Positions 12,073 through 23,579 of a stretch of DNA of 60,000 nt are shown in pieces (within the stretch, counting starts at the first letter, position 1; each line of letters opens with the position of its first letter). This DNA is from Polytrichum commune. Lineage: Eukaryota > Streptophyta > Polytrichopsida > Polytrichales > Polytrichaceae. The stretch covers positions 2,668,001 to 2,728,000 of the forward strand of contig OX485806.1 of assembly GCA_950295325.1 (NCBI GenBank), read 5' to 3'. A program made the position numbers and the translations under genes. Under the pieces are notes generated by a model. It saw only the letters and a list, made by a program, of their open reading frames with translations, ran no database searches and had not been told where the DNA came from.

Positions 12073-12753
12073 GTTAGTGCCCATAGAGAATATCATAAAT
12101 GGCTGCCATACTTCCTTTATTATGTATTGTTGTTTCTCCACAATAAAGAGTTCAAAATATTGCTCATATCCCAAGGATGTCTCTATATTATGTACATTAT
12201 CTCATCTCACCCACATACCACAAAACATAAAACCACACTAATACCACACTACAAACCCTCCAAACATACCCACATTAACCCCCAACACTTAAAACCCCAC
12301 AAATCTACACACAAGACACACCAAACTAAGCCACCGAACCCTCACCTCAACTCCCAATATTGTCCAAGAAAAAGACTAACACTCAACATCATAATCCTAC
12401 TATGGCTAAATCACCTCCCCATCACTAACCAAACACACCCTAAATCCACAACAAATCCACAAACACTACCCACACCCTATAAGCACACCCCACACACACT
12501 CCAACCATCTAGCCACACACATAATATATATGTCACATCCACATACAAAAGGAACCTAATACCACAACACAAAATCACCACAATCCCTATAGACCCCCCA
12601 ATACCCACACCACCTCACCCCCCGCAACAACCACAATTCCAATACCCAAAACATATAGGCATACACCACACCACCATATACATCACATTCTACACAACCA
12701 AACACCCACACTACAAACATCCAACCATACACAAACTAACTGCATACATTAGA

Positions 12754-12807
12754 GACTTACACGCACTAATACTTCTTAGCGGTGATATACAACCTAACCC
12801 CGGACCA
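12754..12807 (+). other. 2A-like motif 1 (ribosome-skipping candidate)
   Basis: It encodes DLHALILLSGDIQPNPGP. A hydrophobic run then GD-I-x-x-NPGP is the 2A pattern, which is known in several animal and trypanosome LINEs just upstream of the endonuclease. The canonical Glu after D(V/I) is Gln here, so activity is uncertain. Predicted separation is between the last Gly and Pro. Confidence 0.75.
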
Positions 12808-13215
12808 ATCTCACACATTACCAAAAACCTCCCCCAAGGGTACACACAAAGACAAAGACATTTTTTCATACCCAACTTTATGTATTGGTTCTTCTATTAT
12901 TGCTATAATAAAGAGCATACGCTCAACATTTGGCAAACTTGGACACACCCCCAACACATCCACACTACTTACCAACAAACACCTCACCAAACTAACAACA
13001 CAACCCAAAAAGATACAATATACCACAAAAAAACTCCAAAGTCCCCACACCAAACAAGGAAAACTATAACCTTAAGTATTATAATTACAATAATAATACC
13101 AAGCTACACCACCGCTATCCATCAAATAAACCCCGCCCATACGAACAACTCACACCAACATCAACACACCCATAATAAACACCCATCCTTATACAAACTA
13201 ACCAAATATATTATA

Positions 13216-13269
13216 GACCTCCAAGTACTCATACTCCTTAGCGGCGACATACATCCTAACCCCGGACCA
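13216..13269 (+). other. 2A-like motif 2 (ribosome-skipping candidate)
   Basis: It encodes DLQVLILLSGDIHPNPGP, 462 nt after motif 1 and in the same frame. The flanks are also duplicated: HKLT.YI.DL before it, then HITK.LP..YTQRQ.H.FIPN after it. The canonical Glu is His here. Confidence 0.75.
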
Positions 13270-15082
13270 CCCGTACATATAACTAAAGGTCTCCCCCGGG
13301 ACTATACACAAAGACAAAAACATTACTTTATACCTAATACCACCTCACTTAAACCCTCATATACCCACCTAGAAAACTTATTCTCAACACACCTAACACA
13401 AGACTCGCCTAACCAAAAACTAACCAACATACACCGTCACAAACCAATACTTTCACAACACCCACTACACTCCCAAATTTATGCCCTCATAATAACATAT
13501 GGACCTACACCACAAATATGCGACCAACAAATGGTTGAAGACATCGACCCCCGATGCCTCACCATCCTCAAAAGACTACAAAGATCCCCGGAATACACTT
13601 CCTTACACACACAACACTTACACATCATCAACCACCACACACCACCGACTACCATAGCACAAACATACACACACATAAATGAAAAAATAGCCAAAGGGGA
13701 AAACATAACTATGCCTATCCTACAAAAAGAAATACCTCATGTACCCCCACAAATACTACTAGAGCTAAGCAAATGTACACAAACCATACATGGTTACCAC
13801 TCCACACATGACATAATGCACCCCAACCTTAGCCCAAACACCAACATAGACACGGACAATCACCAAACTTCCACATTGAAAATAATTACCTGGAATACAG
13901 GGTGTATCAGCTTAAGTTTACCTGGAATCCAAGAACTCGCTCGAACAATACATAAAGACCCACATATCATACTCATCCAAGAAACTAAACTCCAAAAACT
14001 AAAATCCACAACATATATAGACAAAAAATTCCCAAACTACAAAATTATATATAATAACTCAAACACCACAACACCAAACCAAAACATATATTCTAGGGAC
14101 AACCCGGCTAGAGGGGGTACCCTAACTATGATACCTAAAACCATTCACACAAACGAAAATATCACCAAAATTCCCACACCTAGCACAATCTCACCATACC
14201 TACAAGTCATCACCATAAAAAATAAACCAATCACCCCCATACTCCTCATAAATATGTACATGCCTACACACCCCCAAGACCTACACCTAATACAAGAAAT
14301 CCAAAATCAAATCCAAACATTAGTACAAAATCACTCAACACACCACATCATACTAGGAGGTGACTTCAACCGAGACATCCTCCTTAAAGGACGGTCATCC
14401 AACGGAATAACATCCCCTCCCAACCCACATGACCATGAATGGGCTCACTTCATACAAAAACTAGGACTTAAAACGATTAATAACCACGAAACATACACAA
14501 GGCAAGGGGGACACAATTACACCGCGATTAGCCACATTGATGGATTTTACTCTAACTTCCCAAACCACGCCTCCCTACAAAGCCACACAATCACTAACCT
14601 TAACCAAAATTCTGACCATTACCCGGTCCAATTACAATTAGCCCCAAACACTATAATTATAAAGACCAAACCAACACCTAACACCAATCCTAGGATCACC
14701 TATCCTATATCCCCGATAAATATCCAAAACCTCCTAACAACCTTCCTTAATAAACAAAATCTTGAAATATTAAATCTCATAGATACATTACAACAAGAAC
14801 AACTCATTCAACCACAATGGGAAGAAGCCCAAATTAACTTCCAAAAAATCTTAAACTCTCTCAGCAATTGTGTTGAGCAAACATGCATGACACAACCCAC
14901 ACCCCCTCTCCCCAACCGAGCCAAGATCCAAGGCGGATTCCTCCCAAGAAAGCAACAGAAAATTTGGAAATCACACCTCAAAGTATATCATAGCACCCGC
15001 AAAGCAATACATGCAACCTGCCACTACCACCACACACAATTATATAATCACCCCGACATAAAGACACTCCTCTCACTCCACA

Positions 15083-16526
15083 ATGTCAACATCCCTCCCC
15101 CTCCCACAACCCACCACCCACAAACAATGGATTGAGGACCTAGCCCATATAGGACAAACGACCAAAATAGATGCCTACAAAATTACCTCCAAACAAACCT
15201 CGATTAACTGCAAAATCGCCATCAAGAAATATAGAGCCCTACTCAACACCAAACCCAAAACTATCCACAAAAAGATCTTCCAACCATCAACCGAAAGCTC
15301 GTTGGATTGCATAAAAGACTCTCACGATAACATACTTACCAAACCCATAGAAATAGCCAATGAAATATACCGCGCCCAACAAATATCATTTAAAAAACAA
15401 GCGCTTATTTGCGATGACACCATAGACCACCCACACATATGCATGTGTGCCATACGAAAATATCCATGGCACTCACAAGACGGGATCATAATAGACAAAC
15501 GCGGACCTCAAAACTTATAAATAAACCTACAATTCACTAGAGAAATATATGACAATTGTGTAAAAAGATTAACCAAAGGTAAAAACCCCCGTCCCGGACA
15601 ACATCCCCAACGACATCATCAAGATATTACCCCCACAATGCCAAACCCTTATATTCTTATTTTTCCTACATTGCTACAAACAACGGGAAATCCCCACTGC
15701 CTAGAAACACAGTAAAACTATTTTACTCCATAAAAAAGAAGACCCTACCCAACTCAACAACTATAGACCAATAGCGTTAGCTAATACAATATATAAATTA
15801 GATACTAGCACCTTAACAACCCTCCTTACAAACTATGGGGAAAGAAACCGCATACTACACTTCAGTCAAGAAGGTTTCCGCCCACAACGTAATACCTCAA
15901 GGCAAATACAAACGCTAATAGCCGCCCTTGAAGATGCACGACTCACGAATAAAGACATATATAACATACATAGACTTTAAAAACGCTTTTGGTTCTATAG
16001 ACCACGCAAGACTCCTAGCTATCATGGCCGACCTAGGCTACCCCCTAGATGCCATCGAAATAGTAGGCAACATCTATAACCATTCTACCACCGCTTTCAC
16101 GGGTAACTTCTTCGGAACCACACCTCCCATCAAAATTAACCGAGGTACCATACAAGGTGACACCCTTAGCCCATATTTATTCATAATCTTCCTAGAACCA
16201 CTCTTAAGATGGCTAGAGAAGGGCAATATGGGGTACCACTTTAGCACGTCCCCATCCACATGCACCACATCGGCATACGCCGACGACCTAGCCATTATCA
16301 CCGACAAAATTCAACATATTCAACCTCAAATAACTAAGCTCCAAAAATTCGCTGAATGGGCGCACATGGATCTCAACCTATCAAAATGCGCCATCACCGG
16401 ATGCCCTAACAAGTCCAAACTCAAACCTAATACCTTTAAAGCGTTCATCCAATCCCAAAACATTATGTATAAATCCAAAAACTTCCCAACCCTTACACAA
16501 AATGAGTCATACACATACTTAGGCAT
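15083..16526 (+). pseudogene. ORF2, reverse transcriptase domain (fingers and palm)
   Basis: The RT is spread over several frames. The first (15083-15520) holds the pre-RT linker, KQWIEDLAHIG to GIIIDKRGP, and ends in TAA at 15518. Next come PDNIPNDIIK, then PTA-stop-KHSKTILLHKK with TAG at 15702-15704 where Trp is expected, NNYRPIALANTIYKL and SQEGFRPQRNTSRQ, which are RT motifs 1 and 2. From about 15928 the palm is in frame: YIDFKNAFGSID (motif A), GTIQGDTLSPYLF (motif B), SAYADDLAII (catalytic motif C, 16270-16300), then LNLSKCAITG and YTYLGI (D and E). The CACTA element then splits the gene at 16527, inside the YLGI codons. Frameshifts occur near 15100, 15590 and 15955. Confidence 0.9.
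16524..16526. repeat. Left TSD (CAT) of the CACTA element
   Basis: CAT precedes CACTAGTACAGA and recurs at 24365-24367 after the right end. Deleting the element and one CAT restores the reading frame through YLGIQLV across the junction. Confidence 0.97.
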
Positions 16527-16567
16527 CACTAGTACAGAACCATGGCTTAATGTCTCGGCACAATTGA

Positions 16568-16880
16568 CTATCCGTGTTTATTTAACTGAGGTAGCCCGAC
16601 CTCATAGTCAGGGTGGTTTTTGTGACTGACCATAGTCCCAAACCACCCTTGGTTTTTTTGACTCAGCAATCCAATCGCACTTATTGACTAAACATAGTCC
16701 ACAAATTCAGAGGAGGCATACATTATTGGGAGCAAGCAAACTATGCATTGAATATGTTTTTTTGACTCAAGACCCAATCACACATTTAGACTAACTACAG
16801 TCTTAAAAACTTGAGGAAACATACATTATTGGTAGCAAGCAACCTATCTATTGCATTTGTTTTTTTTTACTCAGTAATTT
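16568..16880 (+). repeat. 5' subterminal repeats of the CACTA element
   Basis: Three tandem units of about 104 bp start near 16653, 16757 and 16861 with TTTTTTTGACTCA. They contain GACTAAACATAGTC-like short palindromes and a shared CATACATTATTGG.AGCAAGCAA segment. In CACTA elements, such subterminal arrays are the transposase-binding regions; that role is inferred here. Confidence 0.75.
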
Positions 16881-17015
16881 GTTTGCATGCATGGCACATG
16901 AACCTACATAAAGTTTGGGCATATCAAATACAAATTGAATTAAAAGCATGGCTATTTGCACCTTGTAATAACTACTTTGTACGTATGAGATACACAAGCC
17001 GGTATGACATTTATT

Positions 17016-17056
17016 CTTCATCTGAAGATGAAATTGATTGTCATCTTCAGATGAAG
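17016..17056. repeat. Perfect hairpin, 16-bp stem and 9-bp loop
   Basis: CTTCATCTGAAGATGA (17016-17031) pairs exactly with 17041-17056. It lies in a 1.7-kb part of the CACTA element (16880-18650) where I recognise no gene. That part also holds a (TA)n(CA)n microsatellite at about 17807-17832. Confidence 0.8.
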
Positions 17057-18658
17057 AACCCTAAAGATCTTGACTTAGTTAGATCATAACATGAAAATGA
17101 TATGAATTCACCAACTTCCACATTTTATATCTTTCGCATTGGGATCTCTTATTATCATCCACTTGACATTGTTCTGATGCTAATTGAAAGGCCCATCATC
17201 ATAGTATTGTGTCATATACTCAATTCTAAATATATGATTAATTTTGGAGACCGAAGCTCAACATGCAACACTTTCTTCTTCCTCTAATTTTGAGCATAAA
17301 TCAGTTGTGGATGAGATTGAAGGTGCGTAGGGGTTTGAGAGAGTAAATCCAAATAGGGACGGCAAATACCAAGGGTTTGGAAGGCAATAGATTTCATTCA
17401 TCTTCAATTTATCCTACTCAAGGGCCAAGTCAATTAGTTTGTTTTTTATTTGCAATCAAATGTTTTAGACGATGTTTGATGAAAAACAACAATGATGTTG
17501 GTAGTCCCAATTGTATGGATGTAGTTTTAGAATTCACTTTGTACAACTTTCTTTTGAATGTTCACTCCATAACAAGCATTTTTATGAACTTACAATTTAT
17601 GATACATTTTTTATTTGACTTGGGATTCCAACGCTTTTAAACGATCGTTTTACTCCTAAATTCTTACACTTGAGTTCATATAAGTATTATGACAACACAT
17701 GATATTTACCATTTGCTCCTCATGATACACGTCAATATTCAAATACAAAACTTAAAACAGTTGCAATACCCAAATCTAAATCAATTAAAATTAAATAATT
17801 AAATAATATATATATATATATATACACACACACCAAATCCGTTCTCTTTTTTTCCTTTTCTTTTTGCTACCTAAATCATATATCCTTGTCAATGATTGGA
17901 TGGAGCATTGTGGAGCCTTTAATTGAACTTTAGTATCCTTTTAAACTAAAAAACCTCCATGAGCTCAATTAGGCCCATGCTCACTAAAATAGGCTAGCCC
18001 ATTATTATATATATAAAATAAGATTCAATGCAATGACAATCTGTAAAGGCATGGCCTAAGCAAACTAAACCTAAATCAAGGGGTTCACTTAACAAACAAA
18101 AATAACCACTTACAACCCACACAAGGCCTTATTCATTGTCGGCCCACAATACTTAACTCCTAACTTCCCAGCAACCCAATTCTAGTTGATGGATAATTTC
18201 TTCCTTGCATTAACCTCAAACTAACTCATTCATCCACAATCAAAATAACTATAAACATCAAGCCACTGTGGATATCTACCCGTGGACACATGAGCTATGC
18301 AATTTGTAGATGATTAGAGTGGTCATAGTTTTGTTGTGTTGGGAGCTCATGTGAGGTGTTGATCTCCAATCAACAGTTGACACTTGAATGCAAACATGGC
18401 ATGAACATCAAAGATGTTTATTTTGATAAAAATGAAATATTTTCTTGACATATGTAAAAGTGGCCTTTATGCTCACATCGACCGTTGAGGTTAACATTTG
18501 GACAGTCCCTAATTTTTATGGGGTTACAACTTGAGAGGGTGTCATATGAATCCCTGGATACCATTGATTAGAGAGTGCAAATCACATTAATTAGAGAGTG
18601 CATCTTGAAATCGCTAGGTTGCAACTTGAGAGGGTATAACATGACACTTGGTGCTATA

Positions 18659-19146
18659 CAATCCACGCTCAATAAATGTTACACTTATAAACGTTAACTC
18701 ATTATATTTGTTAACAAAATCGTACTCCCCTCATATTGCTAACTAGAATGTTAACTATGTTAAATGTTAACAATAATTTACTCCCCTCTTTGTTAATTTG
18801 CCACTTATAAATGTTAACCTATGAAATACATCCAATATTGTGTGATGACATCCATTACATTGACTCACAACCTTTCAAAGTGGCAAAAGCCACCAAATTT
18901 GACTTTTGTGATCAAATTATTCATCTAGACTATATTGATTCTTATTTTGTTTCATAACAATAAAAGATTGATTTGATACACATATTTTATATATGATAAT
19001 TTTGCAAAACTCTTCCTCCATAATTATAATGAATTTATATTTGTTAAACATTCAAAAAGCTCCCTTTATAACTGTTACAATGTTAACTCACTATAAATGT
19101 TAGGAAAATTTTACTCCAGAGCCTAACATTTATAGAGGGTGGACTG
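18659..19146. mobile_element. pogo/Tc1-mariner-like MITE, 488 bp, TSD TA
   Basis: The left end CAATCCACGCTCAATAAATG and the reverse complement of the right end, CAGTCCACCCTCTATAAATG, match at 17 of 20 positions and continue with similar ATGTTA and GTTAAC motifs. TA flanks both ends (18657-18658 and 19147-19148). There is no coding capacity. The terminal CAGTC.ACCCTC pattern is of the kind seen in pogo-like elements and resembles the ends of the element at 31519-32868. Confidence 0.8.
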
Positions 19147-19436
19147 TATATGACAAGTCAGAAAGACCCGTCTTATTATTTTAGCGAATTGTCTTATTTT
19201 GGTGCCACGCTAAATCAGATATTTAGTGTAGCGTGTCAGTTGTGGACCGATCGGGAAGGATGAATGAAGAACACCTGGATGAGCTTAGGATACCTACGTT
19301 CATCTATGATCATGAACTTCAAATTCTGGCAGAGTGGAGACGAGAGTTCGGATTCCCGCCAAGGTCGGCTGTAGCCGCGGTCCCAATGGCCATGGCTATA
19401 ATGTCCGGTCTGGCATCTATTTCTTGCTCCAATGTC

Positions 19437-19852
19437 GCTTCTCGATCCGTGTGGCGAATGTTCCATCTCCTCAGCATAGCCTGAAGTTTGTGCAAAAAAA
19501 ATTCCTTCGCCGGAGGTCTATTCTGTAAGCATTTCAGTCTTCTACCGACGTCTGCAAGACACATTTGCCTCATAGGGATGACCGTGTTATGTTGGAGGAT
19601 GAGACTCAAAAGGAGTGGGAATGTGTGTATCTTGCCAATAAGGTAGGGTTGAGTGGCGGATGGCGTGGGTTCTCACTCGATCATGACCTTGTTGATGGAG
19701 ATTGCCTCATATTTGAGCTCGTGACGCCCACTAGGTTCAAGATTTACATCTTTCGGGCACAGGAACTACCGGGCGAGCAGGACGACTCTGATTACCGTAT
19801 TCATAGTTTCTCAACTCCTTACATCAAAATTCAACAGGATCTGTGCTGCTAA
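19437..19852 (+). pseudogene. Captured B3 DNA-binding domain fragment
   Basis: The frame ending at 19852 gives VCKTHLPHRDDRVMLEDE, then LSGGWRGFSLDH, LVDGDCLIFELV and RFKIYIFRA. This is the C-terminal half of a plant B3 domain of the At5g42700-like REM type, whose hallmarks are CxxHLP, LSGGWRGF, DGD and FKxYI. Upstream, HSLKFVQKKFLRR fits the first half but needs a frameshift and has a stop before AFQSSTDVCK. No start or remaining gene is visible. An internally deleted relative lies at 31989-32258. I read it as a transcription-factor gene fragment transduplicated by the CACTA element. Confidence 0.75.
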
Positions 19853-20139
19853 ACCTTCTTTCTAATCACATCCACATTGCTCAACGCTGCGCAGAGATCT
19901 TTTGAGCTAATCAGTATGCGGGCGGTTCTTGGTTTTCTCAACGTAGTACCTGGCATTGCGGTGACCATTTAAAGAGCTTGATAGTCTTTACTTTGAGTCA
20001 TCTTCACTCCGACAGAAAGTCCCATTGAATCAAAGAATAAGTCTAGTGAGATCGAAAAACTACGAGGAATACGACCACAGGCATGATGTGGATTTGTTAA
20101 TCATCTTGCACTAATTGCGTTTTTCGTATTATACAAGAA

Positions 20140-21085
20140 GTGGGTGCCGAGGGAAAAGCGTCCGTTGAAGACCCACGTACCTTAGTGCATGAAGAATCTG
20201 GGGACTATCTAGGAGAACTCACAAGCTCCAGCTTGGAGAAGTGCAGTCGAACCAAGAGCTTCTCCACCGAAACCGCATTCTCCAGCAACGAACTGTCCAG
20301 TAGCACGCCTTTAACCGCCATACCGATCGATGCCAAAATGCCAAACCCTAAACCCACCCTTTGGTACAGAGATGAGAGGTTTGAAATTGGAGAAGTGAAT
20401 GGACAACACCCCGAAACAAAGACGAATTGAAACCCCTTGGCTCCGAGGGAGAAGCACAGTAGGCACAGATCTGAAAATAGAAAGGAAAGAGGGAAGTGAG
20501 CCCGACCTTCCTCCTTACTAACTTTTAGGCTAATTTGACAGTGTCCCTACCTCTACAGGAGGAGCAGCGACATAATATGTGCCGAAGAATCAGACTGCAC
20601 GTGTTAGTTGAAATAAGTCAATGCTCTTCTGCTTATGCTTTTGGAGTTAGTAATTACATCCGACTTTACAAAGTCAACACAATAGACGCTTCGTACGTGA
20701 TGGGATGAGATTCGAGAATCTTTGATTCCATCACCTTGTGAATCTATCCCACATGTGACATTGCTATTCTTTTCCTTTTTCGGGGAGTTTCTACAGTTTT
20801 ACAGTCTAAGTTTCACCTCGCGCCACATGGCAGGATAGGCTTCTTAATTTCTTGTTTTGTTTAGGTGGGGTATTTAACCATCTTTCTTAGTGTAGGTTGG
20901 AGTGAGTCCTCTGGCAGTGCTAAGTTCCACTGTAAAGTTTCGTTTCGGATTTCAACGAAAGAAACAGGCTGCGGAATGTATCTGATAGTTCGACAACCGA
21001 GTAATCCGAATTTGGTCGTGACAGGTGAGAGACATAAAAAATTGTCAGAGCTTCTTATGGGTTACTTACACAACTTCTCTTGATG
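20140..21085 (+). pseudogene. Exon-like fragments of unidentified origin inside the CACTA element
   Basis: The frame 20140-20430 gives a Ser/Glu-rich soluble peptide ending in PKPTLWYRDERFEIGEV. A second open stretch at about 20874-21083, preceded by a TTTAG acceptor-like site, gives SGSAKFHCKVSFRISTKE and GMYLIVRQPSNPNLVVTG. Both are GC-richer than the surrounding sequence, as captured exons often are. They could be further B3-gene exons or a different host gene. I do not recognise a domain. Confidence 0.35.
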
Positions 21086-21869
21086 TTTTTACCAAGAGCA
21101 ATAATGTGTCTATCTGAGATAGTTGAAATGCAACCGACCTTCTGTTGTTGTTGCATTTGAAAGCTTTGTGATGATACTAATTTGGTAGAGATTTGACCTG
21201 CATTGGCTCTCTTTGAGTTTCTTCACTGTAATTCAAGATTGTGAGGATGAGACTTTGTCGTCTATTGCAATTTGCTTCAATTGTATGTGTGGTGTTCTGA
21301 CGAAGAATGTATGTAGTGGATTTGATTTGATTTGATTGGATGTTGTATCTTCCTGACAGCAAAAAAAGATGGTGTTTCACAACAAAATCAGCAGATCACT
21401 CGGCTTCCACGCGCCACCGTTAGAATTTGCCGTCTCCTGAATATTGCACTCAGCTGAGAGTATGATTTTGTGGGGATTGTTTGAATTGCACATTACAGCG
21501 AAATAAATTGGAGTGTCTGAAATGTAAAGTTTGACAAGAAATTATTGAGCAAATGTGCAAATGTGTCATAATTTCCTTTGTGCAAATGTGGCAGAGACCC
21601 CTGCCAATGAAACTGGTGACGGTAGGCAAGGACCGGGGCGTCTCCTTGCAAAGCGTGTCGGTTGAGTACATCAAAAAAATTCAACGGTACTGCACTTTCG
21701 AGGAGATTCAACTGCGTCCTAATCCCAAAAAGTCGAGGTGCGCAGCAGCAAGCACTCTTTCCTGCTCTTCTTTTCCCTCATTCTAACTTATTTTCCAATC
21801 TTTTTAGAAGAAGCTTGCTTTCTTTGCTTTTCCCACCACAGGCCATGCTCGAAGATACCCTTTTACAAA

Positions 21870-22340
21870 TGTGCTCTTCGCCGTGGACCTCGAAATTTAT
21901 GTTTCTTAGCGTGAACAGAATTTGCCACATGTGATTGAGGGATAGAATGATGCTGCAAACCCTAATTGAAATCTCAATTACAAACCTCGCCTCAACATTC
22001 ATTCAGTCCTCTCTTTCTGCACTGGAGAAAAGAACATCTTTTTTTAAAATAGATGTAGCTTCTTCTACAGTTTTGCAATGTAAGCTTAACCTTGCTTTGA
22101 GGCTCGTTTTTCTTAGGATGAACAGATTTTGCCAGTTTGTGCAAGTACATTTTCTTCTAAGTAGATTGCATCCTAGGTTATGTCGAATGTGCACAAAATA
22201 GCAACAGGATAGGCCAAATGTGGAAGGATAAAATGATGCTGTAATTCACATTAAGAAACCATCACAAAAACTTCCCTGCCATTTAATTATTCAGTCCTCT
22301 CTTTCTGCACTGGAGAGAAGAACCTATAGTAGCTTCTAAT
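21870..22340 (+). repeat. Diverged tandem duplication in the captured-gene region
   Basis: Two units share, in order, TTTCTTAG.(G/A)TGAACAGA..TTGCCA, GGATA.AATGATGCTG, ATTCAGTCCTCTCTTTCTGC and ACTGGAGA.AAGAAC. One lies at about 21900-22050 and the other at about 22110-22335. Divergence is substantial, so the duplication is old, perhaps older than the capture. Confidence 0.65.
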
Positions 22341-22551
22341 ATTTCGTAATATAAGCTCGTATGAAAGCTGACAGGAAGGTAAGTGGGTTGTGGCAGTGAT
22401 GTTAGTACACAGGTATTTAGCGAGGGCAATCAAGTTCTGCGCTCGATCTCTAGCAAGGATTGGGTGAGTCTCGTAACCACAAGTAATCTGAGAGCTACAT
22501 TGCTTCCTGGTAAAGAACCACCTCTGTTCTGTGGCCTAATTCATCAAACAC

Positions 22552-22625
22552 TAAACCCTACACCTTAATTCCTAAAACGTATTGGATACAGGTCCAACCC
22601 ATCAAACCCTAAACCCTAAACCCTA
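22552..22625 (+). repeat. Short interstitial telomere-like CCCTAAA motifs
   Basis: ACCCTAAACCCTAAACCCTA at about 22605-22625 contains nearly three plant telomere units; single CCCTA motifs stand nearby and the opposite orientation (TTTAGGGTTTAGGG) occurs at about 22955-22968. Such telo-boxes are common near plant promoters and 5' UTRs. They do not mark a telomere. Confidence 0.6.
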
Positions 22626-23579
22626 TTCTTAAATACTAAACCACTGAAGGTGGTCTAGAGGTTAGATTTTGTTTTCATTACATGCAACAAGCAAAGTATG
22701 ATAGTCGCCATGCTTGGCAGGTAGTGTTGTTGGATGAGCGTGGGAAAGAGCTCACCTCAGAGAAGTTTGCAGACTTGATTGCTGATGCAGGAGACACTGT
22801 AGGTGACAGCGGTAAACCTTGCAGTCGGTTTGCAATTTGCACATCTAACCAAGTTCAATTTACAACTGAATAATGTGTATTAGCAGTGTGTTGGTTTCAC
22901 GTCCTGAGATACATAACGATGAGGTCAGGTTTCTTTGGAGTGGAAATAGAAAAGGTTTAGGGTTTAGGGCTCAAGAATGTCATGATATGAATGCAGGGTG
23001 CTAGTGCAGTTGTATTTTGCATAGGAGGACCATATGGGCATGGGCCACAAGTGCATGAAGTATATGGGCCACATAGTGACTTTAGGTCTGCAATAATTAG
23101 GTTTCTAGATTGTAGGTGAGATTTGCAAGATGGATTCTGGGATCCCAGCTCCGTTGAAACATCTGGAGCAGGTTAAGCAAATTGGTTGAGGAACTTTCAT
23201 TTCTATTTTAATCTGTTTTGATGTCTATAGTTGCATTTGAACAGGTTTTGCGACAGATGGAGATGAAATTCCAGAGGGATATTTTAGTGTTCTGGTATAC
23301 AAAGTGTCGATACAAGATGTGAAGTTGCAATATCCAAACCTTTCGGGGAATCCTCCACAAGTACGCATGAAGGACTCTGAATTTGCACCAATTTTGTGAA
23401 GAAAAGAGGATCTAGTTCTTGTTGGTGGACTAACCAACATTTTGTGAGACTAGGGAACTCATTGTAGACTGTCATGACTTCATATCTAGTAAAGGCTCAC
23501 ATACATTTTTTTGTCTACCTAGCCTCATGTTGCAAGTTTTATTGACTGTAATGGAAACTAATCATAGTCTCATAAATAT

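Larger units (their letters stand above)
12070..15135 (+). pseudogene. ORF2, first part: 2A-like module and APE endonuclease
   Basis: This 1021-codon frame opens at the TAATG overlap. Residues 1-600 are Thr/His/Pro/Asn-rich with hydrophobic patches and contain two related modules, each ending in a 2A-like motif (residues about 229-246 and 383-400). Residues about 600-855 form an apurinic-type endonuclease. ITWNTG holds the Asn, LIQETK the catalytic Glu, LGGDFN the Asp/Asn pair, SHIDGFY the second Asp and NSDHYPV the Ser-Asp-His. This nuclease would nick target DNA for primed reverse transcription. The frame stops at 15133 because of a shift; the RT N-terminal region continues in another frame from about 15083. 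All key APE residues that I can see are present. Confidence 0.88.
21598..23052 (+). pseudogene. Captured RlmH-type (SPOUT) rRNA methyltransferase gene fragment
   Basis: Three separated pieces match plant RlmH/YbeA-like proteins. At 21598-21738 the peptide MKLVTVGKDRGVSLQS...EYIKKIQRYCTFEE is followed by QLRPNPKKSR. At about 22690-22800, WQVVLLDERGKELTSEKFADLI and ADAG follow in order. At about 23014-23049, FCIGGPYGHGPQV is the glycine-rich SAM-binding motif. These are the conserved blocks of the family, which methylates a pseudouridine in the large-subunit rRNA of bacteria and organelles. They are separated by intron-like sequence (an acceptor-like TGCAG stands just before the last piece). 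The C-terminal knot segment is missing and the frame is broken. The fragment lies wholly inside the CACTA element, so it is a captured, non-functional copy. Confidence 0.72.

Noticed and set aside
22595-22625. Telomere or ancient chromosome-fusion signal
   Set aside because: Only about three TTTAGGG-type units inside a transposon; too short for a telomere relic.
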